Below are positions 38,175-45,624 of a DNA stretch of 52,412 nt, one piece after another. The stretch's first letter is position 1, and the number at the start of each line of letters is the position of its first letter. The stretch is from Pirellula sp. (lineage in GTDB: Bacteria; Planctomycetota; Planctomycetia; Pirellulales; Pirellulaceae): NCBI GenBank assembly GCA_021736575.1, contig JAIPFP010000007.1:1-52412 (forward strand), read 5' to 3'. Both the position numbers and the translations under genes were made by a program. The notes under the pieces were generated by a model. The model saw nothing but the letters and a program-made list of their open reading frames with translations, was not told where the DNA came from and ran no database searches.

Positions 38175-39565
38175 CTTTCGCTGACAACAATCGTTGGCAT
38201 GGACAATCGGAGTCGCAGACGCTTGAGTTCAAGAGTTCTGTTGATGTTCGTGCCATTGCGGAAGCAATCTGCGGAATGCTCAATGCTGAAGGGGGAGTCA
38301 TTGCGATCGGTGTGGCCAATGACGGGTCGCTTGTCGGAATTGAGAATGCCGAGTTCCAGGCTGAAGAGCTTGATATGGCAATTCGTAAACGAATTTCGCC
38401 GCTGGCTCCTTGGTCAGTCATGAACACCGAGGCCGATGGGGTGTCGATCATTCTCGTTGACGTGCCAAGCGGTTCTCGCAAACCCTACGTTATCGACGGC
38501 AAGGTCTTTGTCCGTGTAGGTGAGGCGAACCGTCCGGCTGCGGCAGAGGACATTAATCGACTTATCCAGCAACGGATCAAGTCGGATCAGGACTGGGAGC
38601 GACAACCGGCGATTGGCGTCTCTACTTCTGACTTCGACGCTGCTGAAATCGAGAAAATGATTCGGCAGTCCGTGGAAGCAGGACGGTTCGATTCGAGTGT
38701 GACCAATCCCGAAGATGTGCTGATGCGATTGAACCTAGTGATTGATGGTCGTCCCATTCAGGCCGCAGTTGTGGCCTTCGGCTCTGATCTTTTGCCCTGG
38801 TATCCGCAATGCAGTTTGCGAATTGCAAGATTTAAGGGCGTGACAAAGGACGAGGTTCTCGATCAAAGGAAAGTGTCGGGGCACGCTTTCCTGTTGCTGG
38901 ATGAAGCGAGCAAGTTCCTTGCAAAACAGCTTCCGATTCGTGGCACGCTCCAGGAGGGTCAACTGCGTCGTCAAGATAGACCCCTTTATCCCATTCTCGC
39001 TTTGCGTGAGGCCTTGGTTAATGCCCTGTGCCATCGGGATTATTCCATTTCGGGCGGTGCAGTCAGCGTGGCGGTATTTGAGGATCGCCTGGAAATCGCG
39101 AGCACCGGTTCTCTTCCGAATGGACTCAGTGTTGCCGACTTGAAACGGGACCACTTTTCTCAGCCCCGCAATCCTATGCTCGCCGACATCTTCTATCGCC
39201 GGGGCCTGATCGAACTTTGGGGGAGTGGAACTCAGCGCATTATTCGGTTGTGCGTTGAAGCCGGTGGTCCGGAACCACAATTTGAAGAACGTGCAGGCGA
39301 GTTCGTAGTAAGATTCCTTGCGCCGAACTATGCGCCTTCGGTACCGTCCGGACTTGACCTTTCGGATCGACAGGCCCGAATTCTGGCGATTTTCCAATCA
39401 AACCCAGTCAGGAGCCTGCGTGAAATTCGAGAGTCCATCGATGCAAATCTTTCAGACAGCACCATTCGTGGCGAACTGAACCGACTGCGGGAGGTCGGTT
39501 TAGTGGAGGCTGTTGGTGTAGGACGAGGTGCCTTCTGGCGACGGATTCAATGGCCCGATATCTGA
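38171..39565 (+). CDS. AlbA_2 (Schlafen-like) plus GHKL-ATPase protein
   Basis: A 464-aa protein. Residues ~10-125 form an AlbA_2 domain (ESQTLEFKSS, CGMLNAEGGVIAIGVANDG), related to the Schlafen core. Residues ~265-385 form a GHKL-type ATPase-like domain, with REALVNALCHRDYS as the N-box and FEDRLEIASTGSLP and IELWGSGTQRI as further motifs. A winged helix with SLREIRESIDANLSDSTIRGEL closes the protein. Such proteins are often labelled ATP-binding or RecG-like, and they recur in type I R-M loci. The likely role is nucleic-acid binding and ATP-dependent regulation; whether it has nuclease activity is unknown. It overlaps the DUF4062 gene by 4 nt. Confidence 0.85.
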   Translation: MTFADNNRWHGQSESQTLEFKSSVDVRAIAEAICGMLNAEGGVIAIGVANDGSLVGIENAEFQAEELDMAIRKRISPLAPWSVMNTEADGVSIILVDVPSGSRKPYVIDGKVFVRVGEANRPAAAEDINRLIQQRIKSDQDWERQPAIGVSTSDFDAAEIEKMIRQSVEAGRFDSSVTNPEDVLMRLNLVIDGRPIQAAVVAFGSDLLPWYPQCSLRIARFKGVTKDEVLDQRKVSGHAFLLLDEASKFLAKQLPIRGTLQEGQLRRQDRPLYPILALREALVNALCHRDYSISGGAVSVAVFEDRLEIASTGSLPNGLSVADLKRDHFSQPRNPMLADIFYRRGLIELWGSGTQRIIRLCVEAGGPEPQFEERAGEFVVRFLAPNYAPSVPSGLDLSDRQARILAIFQSNPVRSLREIRESIDANLSDSTIRGELNRLREVGLVEAVGVGRGAFWRRIQWPDI

Positions 39566-39601
39566 ACGATTTCGCGGTTGGAATGGCTCATTTAAAACAA
39601 A

Positions 39602-39706
39602 ATGCGCATGAAACATACAAGAAACACGCACTCAAAAACAACGCGCACAATCAACAATAGGCGCAGTAATCGCGCAGAAAGGCGCATTTACAACGGTCAA
39701 TCATGA
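39602..39706 (+). CDS. possible 34-aa basic leader peptide before hsdM
   Basis: The frame MRMKHTRNTHSKTTRTIN... encodes 34 residues rich in Arg, Asn and Thr and ends in an ATGA overlap with hsdM. No ribosome site is clear. The same stretch contains five GCGCA pentamers (39604, 39643, 39661, 39672, 39682), far more than chance, so the region may instead be an operator for hsdM. The peptide and the operator readings are not exclusive. Confidence 0.3.
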   Translation: MRMKHTRNTHSKTTRTINNRRSNRAERRIYNGQS

Positions 39707-41193
39707 GCAACAACGACTCCCAACAAATAGTCAACAAAGCCTGGAACTTCGCTCACGTTTTGCGGGACGATGGCCTTTCGTACATGGCCTACACCGAACA
39801 GATCACGTTCCTGCTGTTCCTCAAAATGGCCCACGAACAAACGAAGCCACCGTACAACAAGCCTTCGATGGTTCCCGCCAAATACAATTGGGAAAGCCTG
39901 CTCAAACGTGAAGGGGACGAACTTGAAGCTCACTACCGGCACATCCTCGAGGAACTTGGCAAGCAGCCTGGAATGCTCGGCGAAATCTTCAAAAAGGCAC
40001 GACCCGAAATCCAGAATCCAGCAACGCTTCGCCGTCTGATCGTCGATTTGATCGACGTGGAAAAATGGTCTTCGATGGATGCGGATGTCAAAGGGGATAT
40101 CTACGAAGGCTTGCTCTCCAAGAGCGCTGCCGAAAGCCCAAAAGGTGCAGGCCAATACTTCACGCCTCGTGAACTTATCAAAGCAATCGTCGATTGTGTT
40201 CAACCAACCGTAGATGACACCGTATGCGATCCCGCCGCTGGCACGGGTGGCTTTCTCTTGGCTGCTTACGATTACGTGGCCAAGCATCAGGGCAAAACAC
40301 TCGACAAAGATCAAAAGAAACACCTGCGGACCAAGTTCGTGAAGGGTTGGGAGTTGGTCCCGAATACCGCCCGCCTTTGCATCATGAATCTCTATTTGCA
40401 TGGCATCGACGCCGATCCTTGCCCGATCAAATCGGGAGTGGATAGTCTTGCCAGCGATCCGGGCGAACGGTTCAGCGTGGTCATGGCCAATCCACCGTTC
40501 GGGAAGAAGAGCAGTATCTCGATCGTCAACGAAGCGGGTGATTTGGAGAAAGATGACAACGCTTACGAACGCCAGGATTTTTGGACGACGACGAAGAACA
40601 AGCAACTGAACTTCGTCCAGCACATCAAGACGCTTCTCAAAGTGAATGGACGCTGCGCGATCGTCGTACCTGACAACGTGTTGTTTGAGGGGGGAGCCGG
40701 AGAAACGGTTCGTCGCAATCTCATGAAGCAGTGCGATGTTCACACGTTGTTGCGACTGCCCACCGGCATTTTCTACGCTGGGGGCGTGAAGGCCAACGTG
40801 CTGTTCCTCGACGCCAAGCCCGCTCAAGAGAAGCCGTGGACAAAGACATTGTGGGTTTACGATTTGCGAACCAACATGCACTTTACGCAAAAGACCAATT
40901 CACTACAGCGGTCGGATTTGGATGAGTTCGTCGCACTCTATCGACCCGGCAAGAGACACTTGCGCAAATCAAGTTGGAGTGAGACAAACCCTGATGGGCG
41001 TTGGCGATCGTACGAATACGACGAGCTGATTAAAAGGGACAAAGTAAACCTCGACATCTTTTGGTTGCGAGACCAAAGCCTGGAAGACTCCGACGATTTG
41101 CCCGCTCCTGATATCTTGGCACAAGAGATTGCCGACGATCTGCAAACCGCGCTGGAGCAGTTCACTGCGATTGCAGAAAAGGTGAAGGGTTAG
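39703..41193 (+). CDS. hsdM: type I restriction enzyme, M (methyltransferase) subunit
   Basis: A 496-aa N6-adenine methyltransferase. The HsdM N-terminal helical domain covers about 1-135, followed by the S-adenosylmethionine motif DPAAGTGGF (176-184) and the catalytic NPPF (263-266). Length and motifs are normal. With HsdS it methylates host sites and so protects them from HsdR. It is separated from hsdS by the DUF4062 and AlbA_2 genes and a 137-bp gap, so it could have its own promoter. That matters because methylation must be made before restriction when the locus enters a new cell. Its first 20 bases recur at 33153. Confidence 0.94.
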   Translation: MSNNDSQQIVNKAWNFAHVLRDDGLSYMAYTEQITFLLFLKMAHEQTKPPYNKPSMVPAKYNWESLLKREGDELEAHYRHILEELGKQPGMLGEIFKKARPEIQNPATLRRLIVDLIDVEKWSSMDADVKGDIYEGLLSKSAAESPKGAGQYFTPRELIKAIVDCVQPTVDDTVCDPAAGTGGFLLAAYDYVAKHQGKTLDKDQKKHLRTKFVKGWELVPNTARLCIMNLYLHGIDADPCPIKSGVDSLASDPGERFSVVMANPPFGKKSSISIVNEAGDLEKDDNAYERQDFWTTTKNKQLNFVQHIKTLLKVNGRCAIVVPDNVLFEGGAGETVRRNLMKQCDVHTLLRLPTGIFYAGGVKANVLFLDAKPAQEKPWTKTLWVYDLRTNMHFTQKTNSLQRSDLDEFVALYRPGKRHLRKSSWSETNPDGRWRSYEYDELIKRDKVNLDIFWLRDQSLEDSDDLPAPDILAQEIADDLQTALEQFTAIAEKVKG

Positions 41194-41404
41194 TGAACTT
41201 ACGAACGCTGCCTCATTCTAAAATCACTTCATGTCCTTGAAGGAAATTCCGAATGGCCCGAATCGAGAATCACAAATACACCGTTTCCGAAGCAAAGAAG
41301 TAAAACACGTCCGAAAGCGTAACAATTGACGAGGCACAGGCCCATTTGGAAGTATTTGAAGCAATATGTTGGAAACAATTCCAAAATGCGACGGGAACCG
41401 AACA
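41194..41404. other. gap with an antitoxin-like fragment
   Basis: A 16-codon frame at about 41252 (MARIENHKYTVSEAKK, stop TAA) is followed in the same frame by SVTIDEAQAHLEVFE, near 41306-41350. The second piece closely resembles the VTIEDAQANLKELI start of the Phd antitoxin at 32452, but it has no start codon of its own and loses similarity after about 14 residues. It is probably the stump of a third antitoxin gene. Confidence 0.45.
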
Positions 41405-41632
41405 ATGATACGAAGTGAAAATGACGACATGACGATCACCGAGAAAGCCCAATCCGCTTCTCTCAACGTGACTGTTTCCGTTGTCGAGCGGGCTAAGCAG
41501 ACTCAAACACCGATCATCATCTTCGAGGATGATCGAATTCTGATATTGCCTCCAGACGATTTCGAAAAAATGTCGTTAGACAGCTCCAACGATTCAAACA
41601 CGGATATTCAATGGCCGAAAGAATCCGCCTAG
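41405..41632 (+). CDS. small hypothetical protein preceding a nuclease gene
   Basis: About 75 aa from the ATG at 41405, or 67 from the ATG at 41429; the ribosome site does not decide. The sequence VERAKQTQTPIIIFEDDRILILPPDDFE is typical of small proteins in which a beta hairpin carries 'W/F-E-x-D/G-x-I-x-x-L-x-P-D-E/D'; I know no function for them. It ends 15 nt before the PD-(D/E)XK gene, so the two are probably co-transcribed and could be an inhibitor/effector pair. That is inference only. Confidence 0.5.
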   Translation: MIRSENDDMTITEKAQSASLNVTVSVVERAKQTQTPIIIFEDDRILILPPDDFEKMSLDSSNDSNTDIQWPKESA

Positions 41633-41647
41633 AAAGATTCGCTCCAA

Positions 41648-42595
41648 ATGACCAACATTTTCTCAACATACTCAACCGGCGAAAATCGAGTTACGGCCTC
41701 ATTTCTTGCGGTACTTCGGTCATTGTCACTTGATCGAATGCAACGACTCATTGGCAGTTTGCTTGAGCAATCTGAATTTGAGTTAATTCGATTCGAGAAC
41801 CAGCCATCTAAGGGTGGCGTTGGTGTTCCAGATGCCATCATTCAAAGTAGCATTCGGTTGCTGCTGGAAACAAAGACTGAACGGGATGCGATTCGATTAC
41901 CTCAAATCAAGCGGCACCTTGAGCGATTGGACGAAGCAACTGAAGCTGTTGCGATATTGCTGGTACTGACGCCTGATGATGTGCGACCATCGGAACTCGA
42001 TAAGCTTAACGATTCACGAGTTGTATGGACCTCATTTTCGATCCTGGACCAAGCAATCGATGAAATGCTCGATGACAAATACGAAGTTGTTTCCGAGCGT
42101 GAAGCATTTTTGCTGCGTGCGTTGCAGACGATGCTCGCCGAAGAAAAACTGCTGGCTAATCCGAATGACGTGGTGATCGTGGCCGCTCGAAGTGCGTGGC
42201 CAGAGTACAACGAACTACACGCCTATGTTTGTCAACCCAATCGACCATTTCAGCAGGTGACCCGTTTAGGCTTCTATTCCAAGGGAAGCATCTATCCATT
42301 GGTCCCAAAGATTCTTGCGACCCATGATGAAGTCGAAATAGTAAAAAATCGCTACGAAGGCGAACTCGGTGCATTGGTCAACCGGCTGCTGAAAGACGAG
42401 AAGCGACCAGAGAATGGAATGTTCAAGGTGTTGATGCTCTCTGCACCCGATTCCCCCGAAACGCTGCGTCTTGATCGCCCAATTCCCAACGACAAACTTT
42501 CAAAGACCGGCAAGACAACTGCATTCACGATGGGACAGCGTTACGTTGCAAGTGAACGACTGAGACAAGCCAAGACAACATCGGATTTGGACTGA
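41648..42595 (+). CDS. probable PD-(D/E)XK nuclease
   Basis: A 315-aa protein. The N-terminal third has the marks of a restriction-endonuclease-like core: STGENRVTASFLAVL (Glu12), PDAIIQSSIRLLLETK with Asp62, Glu74 and Lys76, and RLPQIKRHLERL where Gln86 may complete the site. The C-terminal two thirds are unassigned, with a beta-rich stretch around ARSAWPEYNELHAYVCQP. There is no signal peptide. Found directly after a type I R-M operon with a small partner gene, it is a candidate accessory defence nuclease. I cannot name the family; the nuclease call rests on motif spacing alone. Confidence 0.6.
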   Translation: MTNIFSTYSTGENRVTASFLAVLRSLSLDRMQRLIGSLLEQSEFELIRFENQPSKGGVGVPDAIIQSSIRLLLETKTERDAIRLPQIKRHLERLDEATEAVAILLVLTPDDVRPSELDKLNDSRVVWTSFSILDQAIDEMLDDKYEVVSEREAFLLRALQTMLAEEKLLANPNDVVIVAARSAWPEYNELHAYVCQPNRPFQQVTRLGFYSKGSIYPLVPKILATHDEVEIVKNRYEGELGALVNRLLKDEKRPENGMFKVLMLSAPDSPETLRLDRPIPNDKLSKTGKTTAFTMGQRYVASERLRQAKTTSDLD

Positions 42596-42716
42596 TGAAC
42601 CAGGGGACCATGTTTTAAGGAGGACATCGAACTGTACATCTACCGTTTGCGTTAGAATCGGTATCCATGTTATTTTTTTGCGGGCAAATCGATTCATTGT
42701 CGAAAAGGATTGGACT

Positions 42717-42877
42717 TTGGCAAAACAAGACTTTCTACGGCTTCCAGTCGTCTCAGCGAGTGCTGAATACTTGGTAATGGGATATTTGATGCGACGAAAC
42801 ATCCTGGCCTACAAGGCACCACCGAACAACGAAGGATACGACGTGATTTGTATTCATCCAAACCCACGCCATCAGCC
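42717..42877 (+). pseudogene. truncated PD-(D/E)XK-like gene
   Basis: A TTG start at 42717 follows an AAGGA box. The frame reads MAKQDFLRLPVVSASAEYLV to YKAPPNNEGYDVICIHPNPRH, about 50 residues resembling the first third of a small protein family with a restriction-like fold (AEYLV..., then GYDVI with the conserved Asp). The piece that would carry the catalytic Lys is missing. The target duplication of the 594-bp element begins at the break. Joining the two sides of the element does not restore the gene, so it was already cut or fused before the insertion. Confidence 0.6.
42869..42877. repeat. 9-bp target-site duplication, left copy
   Basis: CCATCAGCC immediately left of the element end; an identical copy stands at 43472-43480 on the right side in the same orientation. 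Confidence 0.75.
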
Positions 42878-43471
42878 CTCATCTTTACCCACAATTCGCA
42901 GCAAGCCAGACTCGAAATCCCGATGGATTTGCGTGATCCCAGCGCGTTTTCTCCCCCTCGCCCCGCTTCGGCAACGCTGTGAAGCATTTTTTCCTTCGAT
43001 TCGCTACCACTGGCTTTATGCCAGTGGGGCGATAATTGGTGGCTACTAGCCGCAGAGACGGGCCATGGCTCTCCACCAGTTTCATACCGGTGGAAGCAGC
43101 GTTTTTCGGATCCAAACGTTGCTTCCACCGAGTAAACTCGGTGGAGAGCCCGAGCCGAGGGCTTTTGCCTGTAGCTACCAATTGTTGCCTCCGTCGGGAC
43201 AAGCCCGAACGGAAGGCTTAAATTCAAATAGCGTTCCATTTCATTGACGAAAATGCCTCACAGCGTTGCCGCTTCGGGGAGAGGGTCGGGGGGAGAGCCC
43301 TGACGTGGTAGCCTCCGGTTCAGTGGTTTGTTCACGCTTCTGAAACGAGGATCGTCATTGCATTCACGATCAAAATACCAATCAAAACACAGTGTAAACC
43401 CCTCACCCCCAGCCCCTCTCCCCGAGTACAGGGCGAGGGGAGCAAGATCAAAGGATGTGGGTAAAGATGAG
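42878..43471. mobile_element. 594-bp non-coding palindromic element (MITE-like)
   Basis: Bounded by 16-bp perfect terminal inverted repeats (CTCATCTTTACCCACA at 42878-42893 and its complement at 43456-43471) and by a 9-bp direct repeat. The interior is a nest of inverted repeats. Longer arms at 42951-42993 and 43250-43297 share GCAACGCTGTGA. A hairpin CCACTGGC-TTTAT-GCCAGTGG lies at 43007-43027. GGTGGAAGCAGCGTTT near 43090 pairs with AAACGTTGCTTCCACC near 43114. TCCACCGAG-TAAA-CTCGGTGGA forms a hairpin at 43124-43145. I find no transposase, so movement would need an enzyme supplied from elsewhere. A 32-bp piece of its right end recurs at 14733. Confidence 0.78.
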
Positions 43472-43480
43472 CCATCAGCC
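43472..43480. repeat. 9-bp target-site duplication, right copy
   Basis: CCATCAGCC directly after the right terminal inverted repeat, identical to 42869-42877. Confidence 0.75.
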
Positions 43481-43527
43481 TATTCTCCAATCTCCCATCA
43501 AACTTACCCGACGAGCTTTTCACTACA

Positions 43528-44145
43528 TTGCTCGAAGCAACCAACTTACGTATCGAGCAAATCATTTCGTTTGGTCATTCATCGCCAGAGGGCTTTTGGT
43601 ACGACCAAGATCAACATGAATGGGTTCTCCCGTTAAAAGGTGCCGCACGATTGTCGATTGAAGGTATAGTCAGAGAATTGCGGCCTCTGGTTTGCAATGA
43701 AACAGGCGCTTTGGCGGGAGTTCTGGCTACAACCTATGAGTCAAGCGGCGGATCAAGTGACCTTATGAGCGACGAAGCACCCCAGCACATCATACGAGAG
43801 ATCCTGAGTTCCTATTCCGAATCCGCTGGGAAACGATTCTCGTTCGAATACGAATACGATTTTGGAGATGGTTGGGTGCATGATGTTCTTTTTGAAGGAT
43901 GTCTGGCGGCAACCGAGGGGCAAAAATACCCTATCTGTGTTGAGGGCGAACGAGCCTGTCCACCTGAAGATGTTGGTGGGATATTTGGCTACAATGAGTA
44001 CCTTAAAATCATCGGCGACCCGAACCACGAACAACACGAGGAAATGTTGGAGTGGAGCGGCAAGTTCGATCCAGAAAAGTTCGATTCCAAAAAGGCATCC
44101 AAAAAGATGCAACGTGGAATGGCTAAAGGCAAAGATGCGGATTAG
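43528..44145 (+). CDS. chimera: cupin start fused to pRiA4b ORF-3-like end
   Basis: The frame from a TTG encodes 205 aa. The first ~55 (NLRIEQIISFGHSSPEGFWYD...EWVLPLKGAARL) are the front of a small cupin, and similarity runs back to about 43481 (SLFSNLPSNLPDELFTT) without a usable start. From about residue 95 it becomes the second half of a plasmid pRiA4b ORF-3 family protein (RFSFEYEYDFGDGWVHDVLF, PPEDVGGIFGY). The metal-binding end of the cupin and the front of the ORF-3 domain are both absent. It is probably the product of a deletion joining two genes and may not be functional. Confidence 0.6.
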   Translation: MLEATNLRIEQIISFGHSSPEGFWYDQDQHEWVLPLKGAARLSIEGIVRELRPLVCNETGALAGVLATTYESSGGSSDLMSDEAPQHIIREILSSYSESAGKRFSFEYEYDFGDGWVHDVLFEGCLAATEGQKYPICVEGERACPPEDVGGIFGYNEYLKIIGDPNHEQHEEMLEWSGKFDPEKFDSKKASKKMQRGMAKGKDAD

Positions 44146-44232
44146 TTATCAACAAAGTTACAAATCCATTCCCTCGTTCATTTGGACGGCAAAACATGCA
44201 GCCCAGATACCGCTTCAATAACGACGGGAAGT

Positions 44233-44294
44233 TGCGGATCGGCACCGATGACGCCGAGAAACTGGCGGGATTTTTGGAAGAGAAGGTGACTTAA
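44233..44294 (+). pseudogene. stump of a PH-like membrane protein gene
   Basis: The frame KLRIGTDDAEKLAGFLEEKV ends at a TAA that overlaps the next ATG. It matches the C terminus of the protein at 51549-52013 (IRIGTDDAENLANFLMQRI). Only about 20 codons remain, with no start. Confidence 0.6.
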
Positions 44295-44860
44295 TGAGCG
44301 AAGAAACACCAATCCCGTTCGGTCGCTACCGGCACTACAAGGGCAACGAGTACACCGTCGTCGGCACGGCCCGGCATAGCGAGACGCTGGAAGAACACGT
44401 CGTCTACCGGCAGGAATACGGTGAACACGGGCTGTGGGTGCGTCCGAAGCAGATGTTCTCCGAGACGGTGAAGGTTGATGGGCATGAAGTGCTTCGTTTT
44501 CAACCCTTGGGGTCGAGCAGTGAGCAGGTCGGCGAGAGTATAAAGAACATCTTCGATGACCTTCCCCAGCATTTGCCCAAGGAAGTCGTCCAGACGCTCA
44601 TTCGTGCCGCCGACGTTCGCATCGAGCGAATCATCTCCCACGGCCATGCCTCAGCACCAGACTTCTGGTACGACCAACCTCAGCATGAGTGGGTTATCGT
44701 CTTGAAGGGAGCGGCCCGGTTGCAGTTCGAGGATAGCATGGTCGAGATGAAGGTAGGCGATTTCGTGAACATCCCGGCATTCAAGAAGCATAGGGTTGAT
44801 TGGACGACGCCAGACGAGCCGACCGTGTGGCTTGGGGTGCGGTACGGAGGAGTAACATGA
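44294..44860 (+). CDS. DUF1653-cupin fusion protein
   Basis: A 188-aa protein. Residues ~8-60 match DUF1653 (GRYRHYKGNEYTVVGTARHS, then VYRQEYGEHGLWVRP). Residues ~80-188 form a cupin (IERIISHGHASAPDFWYDQ, HEWVIVLKGAARLQFED, GDFVNIPAFKKHRVDW). The His, Glu and late His residues needed for metal binding are present in GHAS, HEW and KKHRV. Small cupins of this type are often called phosphoribosylaminoimidazole- or polyketide-like, but no reaction is known. The ATG overlaps the stop of the preceding stump, and its end overlaps the zinc-ribbon gene (ATGA). The two domains usually occur as separate genes. Confidence 0.78.
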   Translation: MSEETPIPFGRYRHYKGNEYTVVGTARHSETLEEHVVYRQEYGEHGLWVRPKQMFSETVKVDGHEVLRFQPLGSSSEQVGESIKNIFDDLPQHLPKEVVQTLIRAADVRIERIISHGHASAPDFWYDQPQHEWVIVLKGAARLQFEDSMVEMKVGDFVNIPAFKKHRVDWTTPDEPTVWLGVRYGGVT

Positions 44861-45045
44861 CCCAGACCGTTGAAGAAGGCGACCTCGACTTCAAGCATTT
44901 TCGCTGTTGCGGCGACGAAGACCTGTACCCCTTCGGATGTCCCCGGTGTGGTCGGATAAACGGATCGGTCTTGCTTGGATCGCTATTTCTGTTGCTTGCA
45001 CTAATCCCTTGGCGAAAGCGGTCGGTCGGCACCAAGGTCAATTGA
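44857..45045 (+). CDS. zinc-ribbon stub fused to a membrane tail
   Basis: A 62-aa product. The first 34 residues (MTQTVEEGDLDFKHFRCCGD..., then GCPRCGRI) carry two Cys pairs as in a zinc ribbon. The rest (NGSVLLGSLFLLLALIPWRK) is a hydrophobic helix with a basic end, which looks like the C terminus of an unrelated membrane protein. A join at 'GRI/NGS' is likely. It overlaps the cupin gene by 4 nt. Probably a broken chimera. Confidence 0.5.
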   Translation: MTQTVEEGDLDFKHFRCCGDEDLYPFGCPRCGRINGSVLLGSLFLLLALIPWRKRSVGTKVN

Positions 45046-45114
45046 CTAGATTGTGCAAGGCTTAGTGATATCCCATAACGAGTTGATTGTTCCAGTAAGA
45101 GTCACAGGTTTTCC

Positions 45115-45552
45115 ATGAATCACCTTGCGGTCTATGAGCTATCGAGGAAACACGGACCACCCCGTATTGATCTACGCACGGCAGAGATCATGGATTCGTA
45201 TGGATTTGAAGGTCGAGCAACACGAGCGATAAATCACCGCACACCCAACGACGTTTCAAGGGATGACCTGGATTTCTATGGTTGGATTTATGCCTTCCTG
45301 GAATTCGAGGACTTGCTCTTTTACCTCTACCCCATCGCTTTGGAACTCGACAAAAGCAAGTCTCTCTACTGCATTGATTCGTTCATGTATTCACTCAATA
45401 GGTTTGTCCCTGAGGAGTCATCAAAACTTACCAAGATAGATCAGCAGGCATTGATCGAAGGACTACGTTGGATGTGGGACGCTGTACAGCTGGGTTACAC
45501 AGATTGGGAGGAATATCCTAATCTTCGGATAGCCATCGGTATCATGGGATGA
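45115..45552 (+). CDS. hypothetical protein (145 aa)
   Basis: A soluble, acidic, aromatic-rich protein starting MNHLAVYELSRKHGPPRIDL. A helical core includes FYGWIYAFLEFEDLLFYLYP and LIEGLRWMWDAVQLGYTDW. No signal, membrane segment or metal site is visible. It resembles small immunity-type proteins of accessory regions in size and composition, but I cannot assign a family. It sits alone with a 72-nt gap to the next gene. Confidence 0.6.
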   Translation: MNHLAVYELSRKHGPPRIDLRTAEIMDSYGFEGRATRAINHRTPNDVSRDDLDFYGWIYAFLEFEDLLFYLYPIALELDKSKSLYCIDSFMYSLNRFVPEESSKLTKIDQQALIEGLRWMWDAVQLGYTDWEEYPNLRIAIGIMG

Positions 45553-45624
45553 CTTTCCGTAGGATCGCAGTTCATTCATTAGGACGTCTGCAATCTGGCG
45601 TCAACCTAGGCACAATCAAATTCG

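Noticed and set aside
39697..40890. 397-codon minus-strand frame opposite hsdM
   Set aside because: Mirror of a highly conserved methyltransferase; long antisense frames are expected from its codon use.
42878..43471. CRISPR array
   Set aside because: The repeats are inverted and nested, not regularly spaced direct repeats with unique spacers; no cas gene is nearby.
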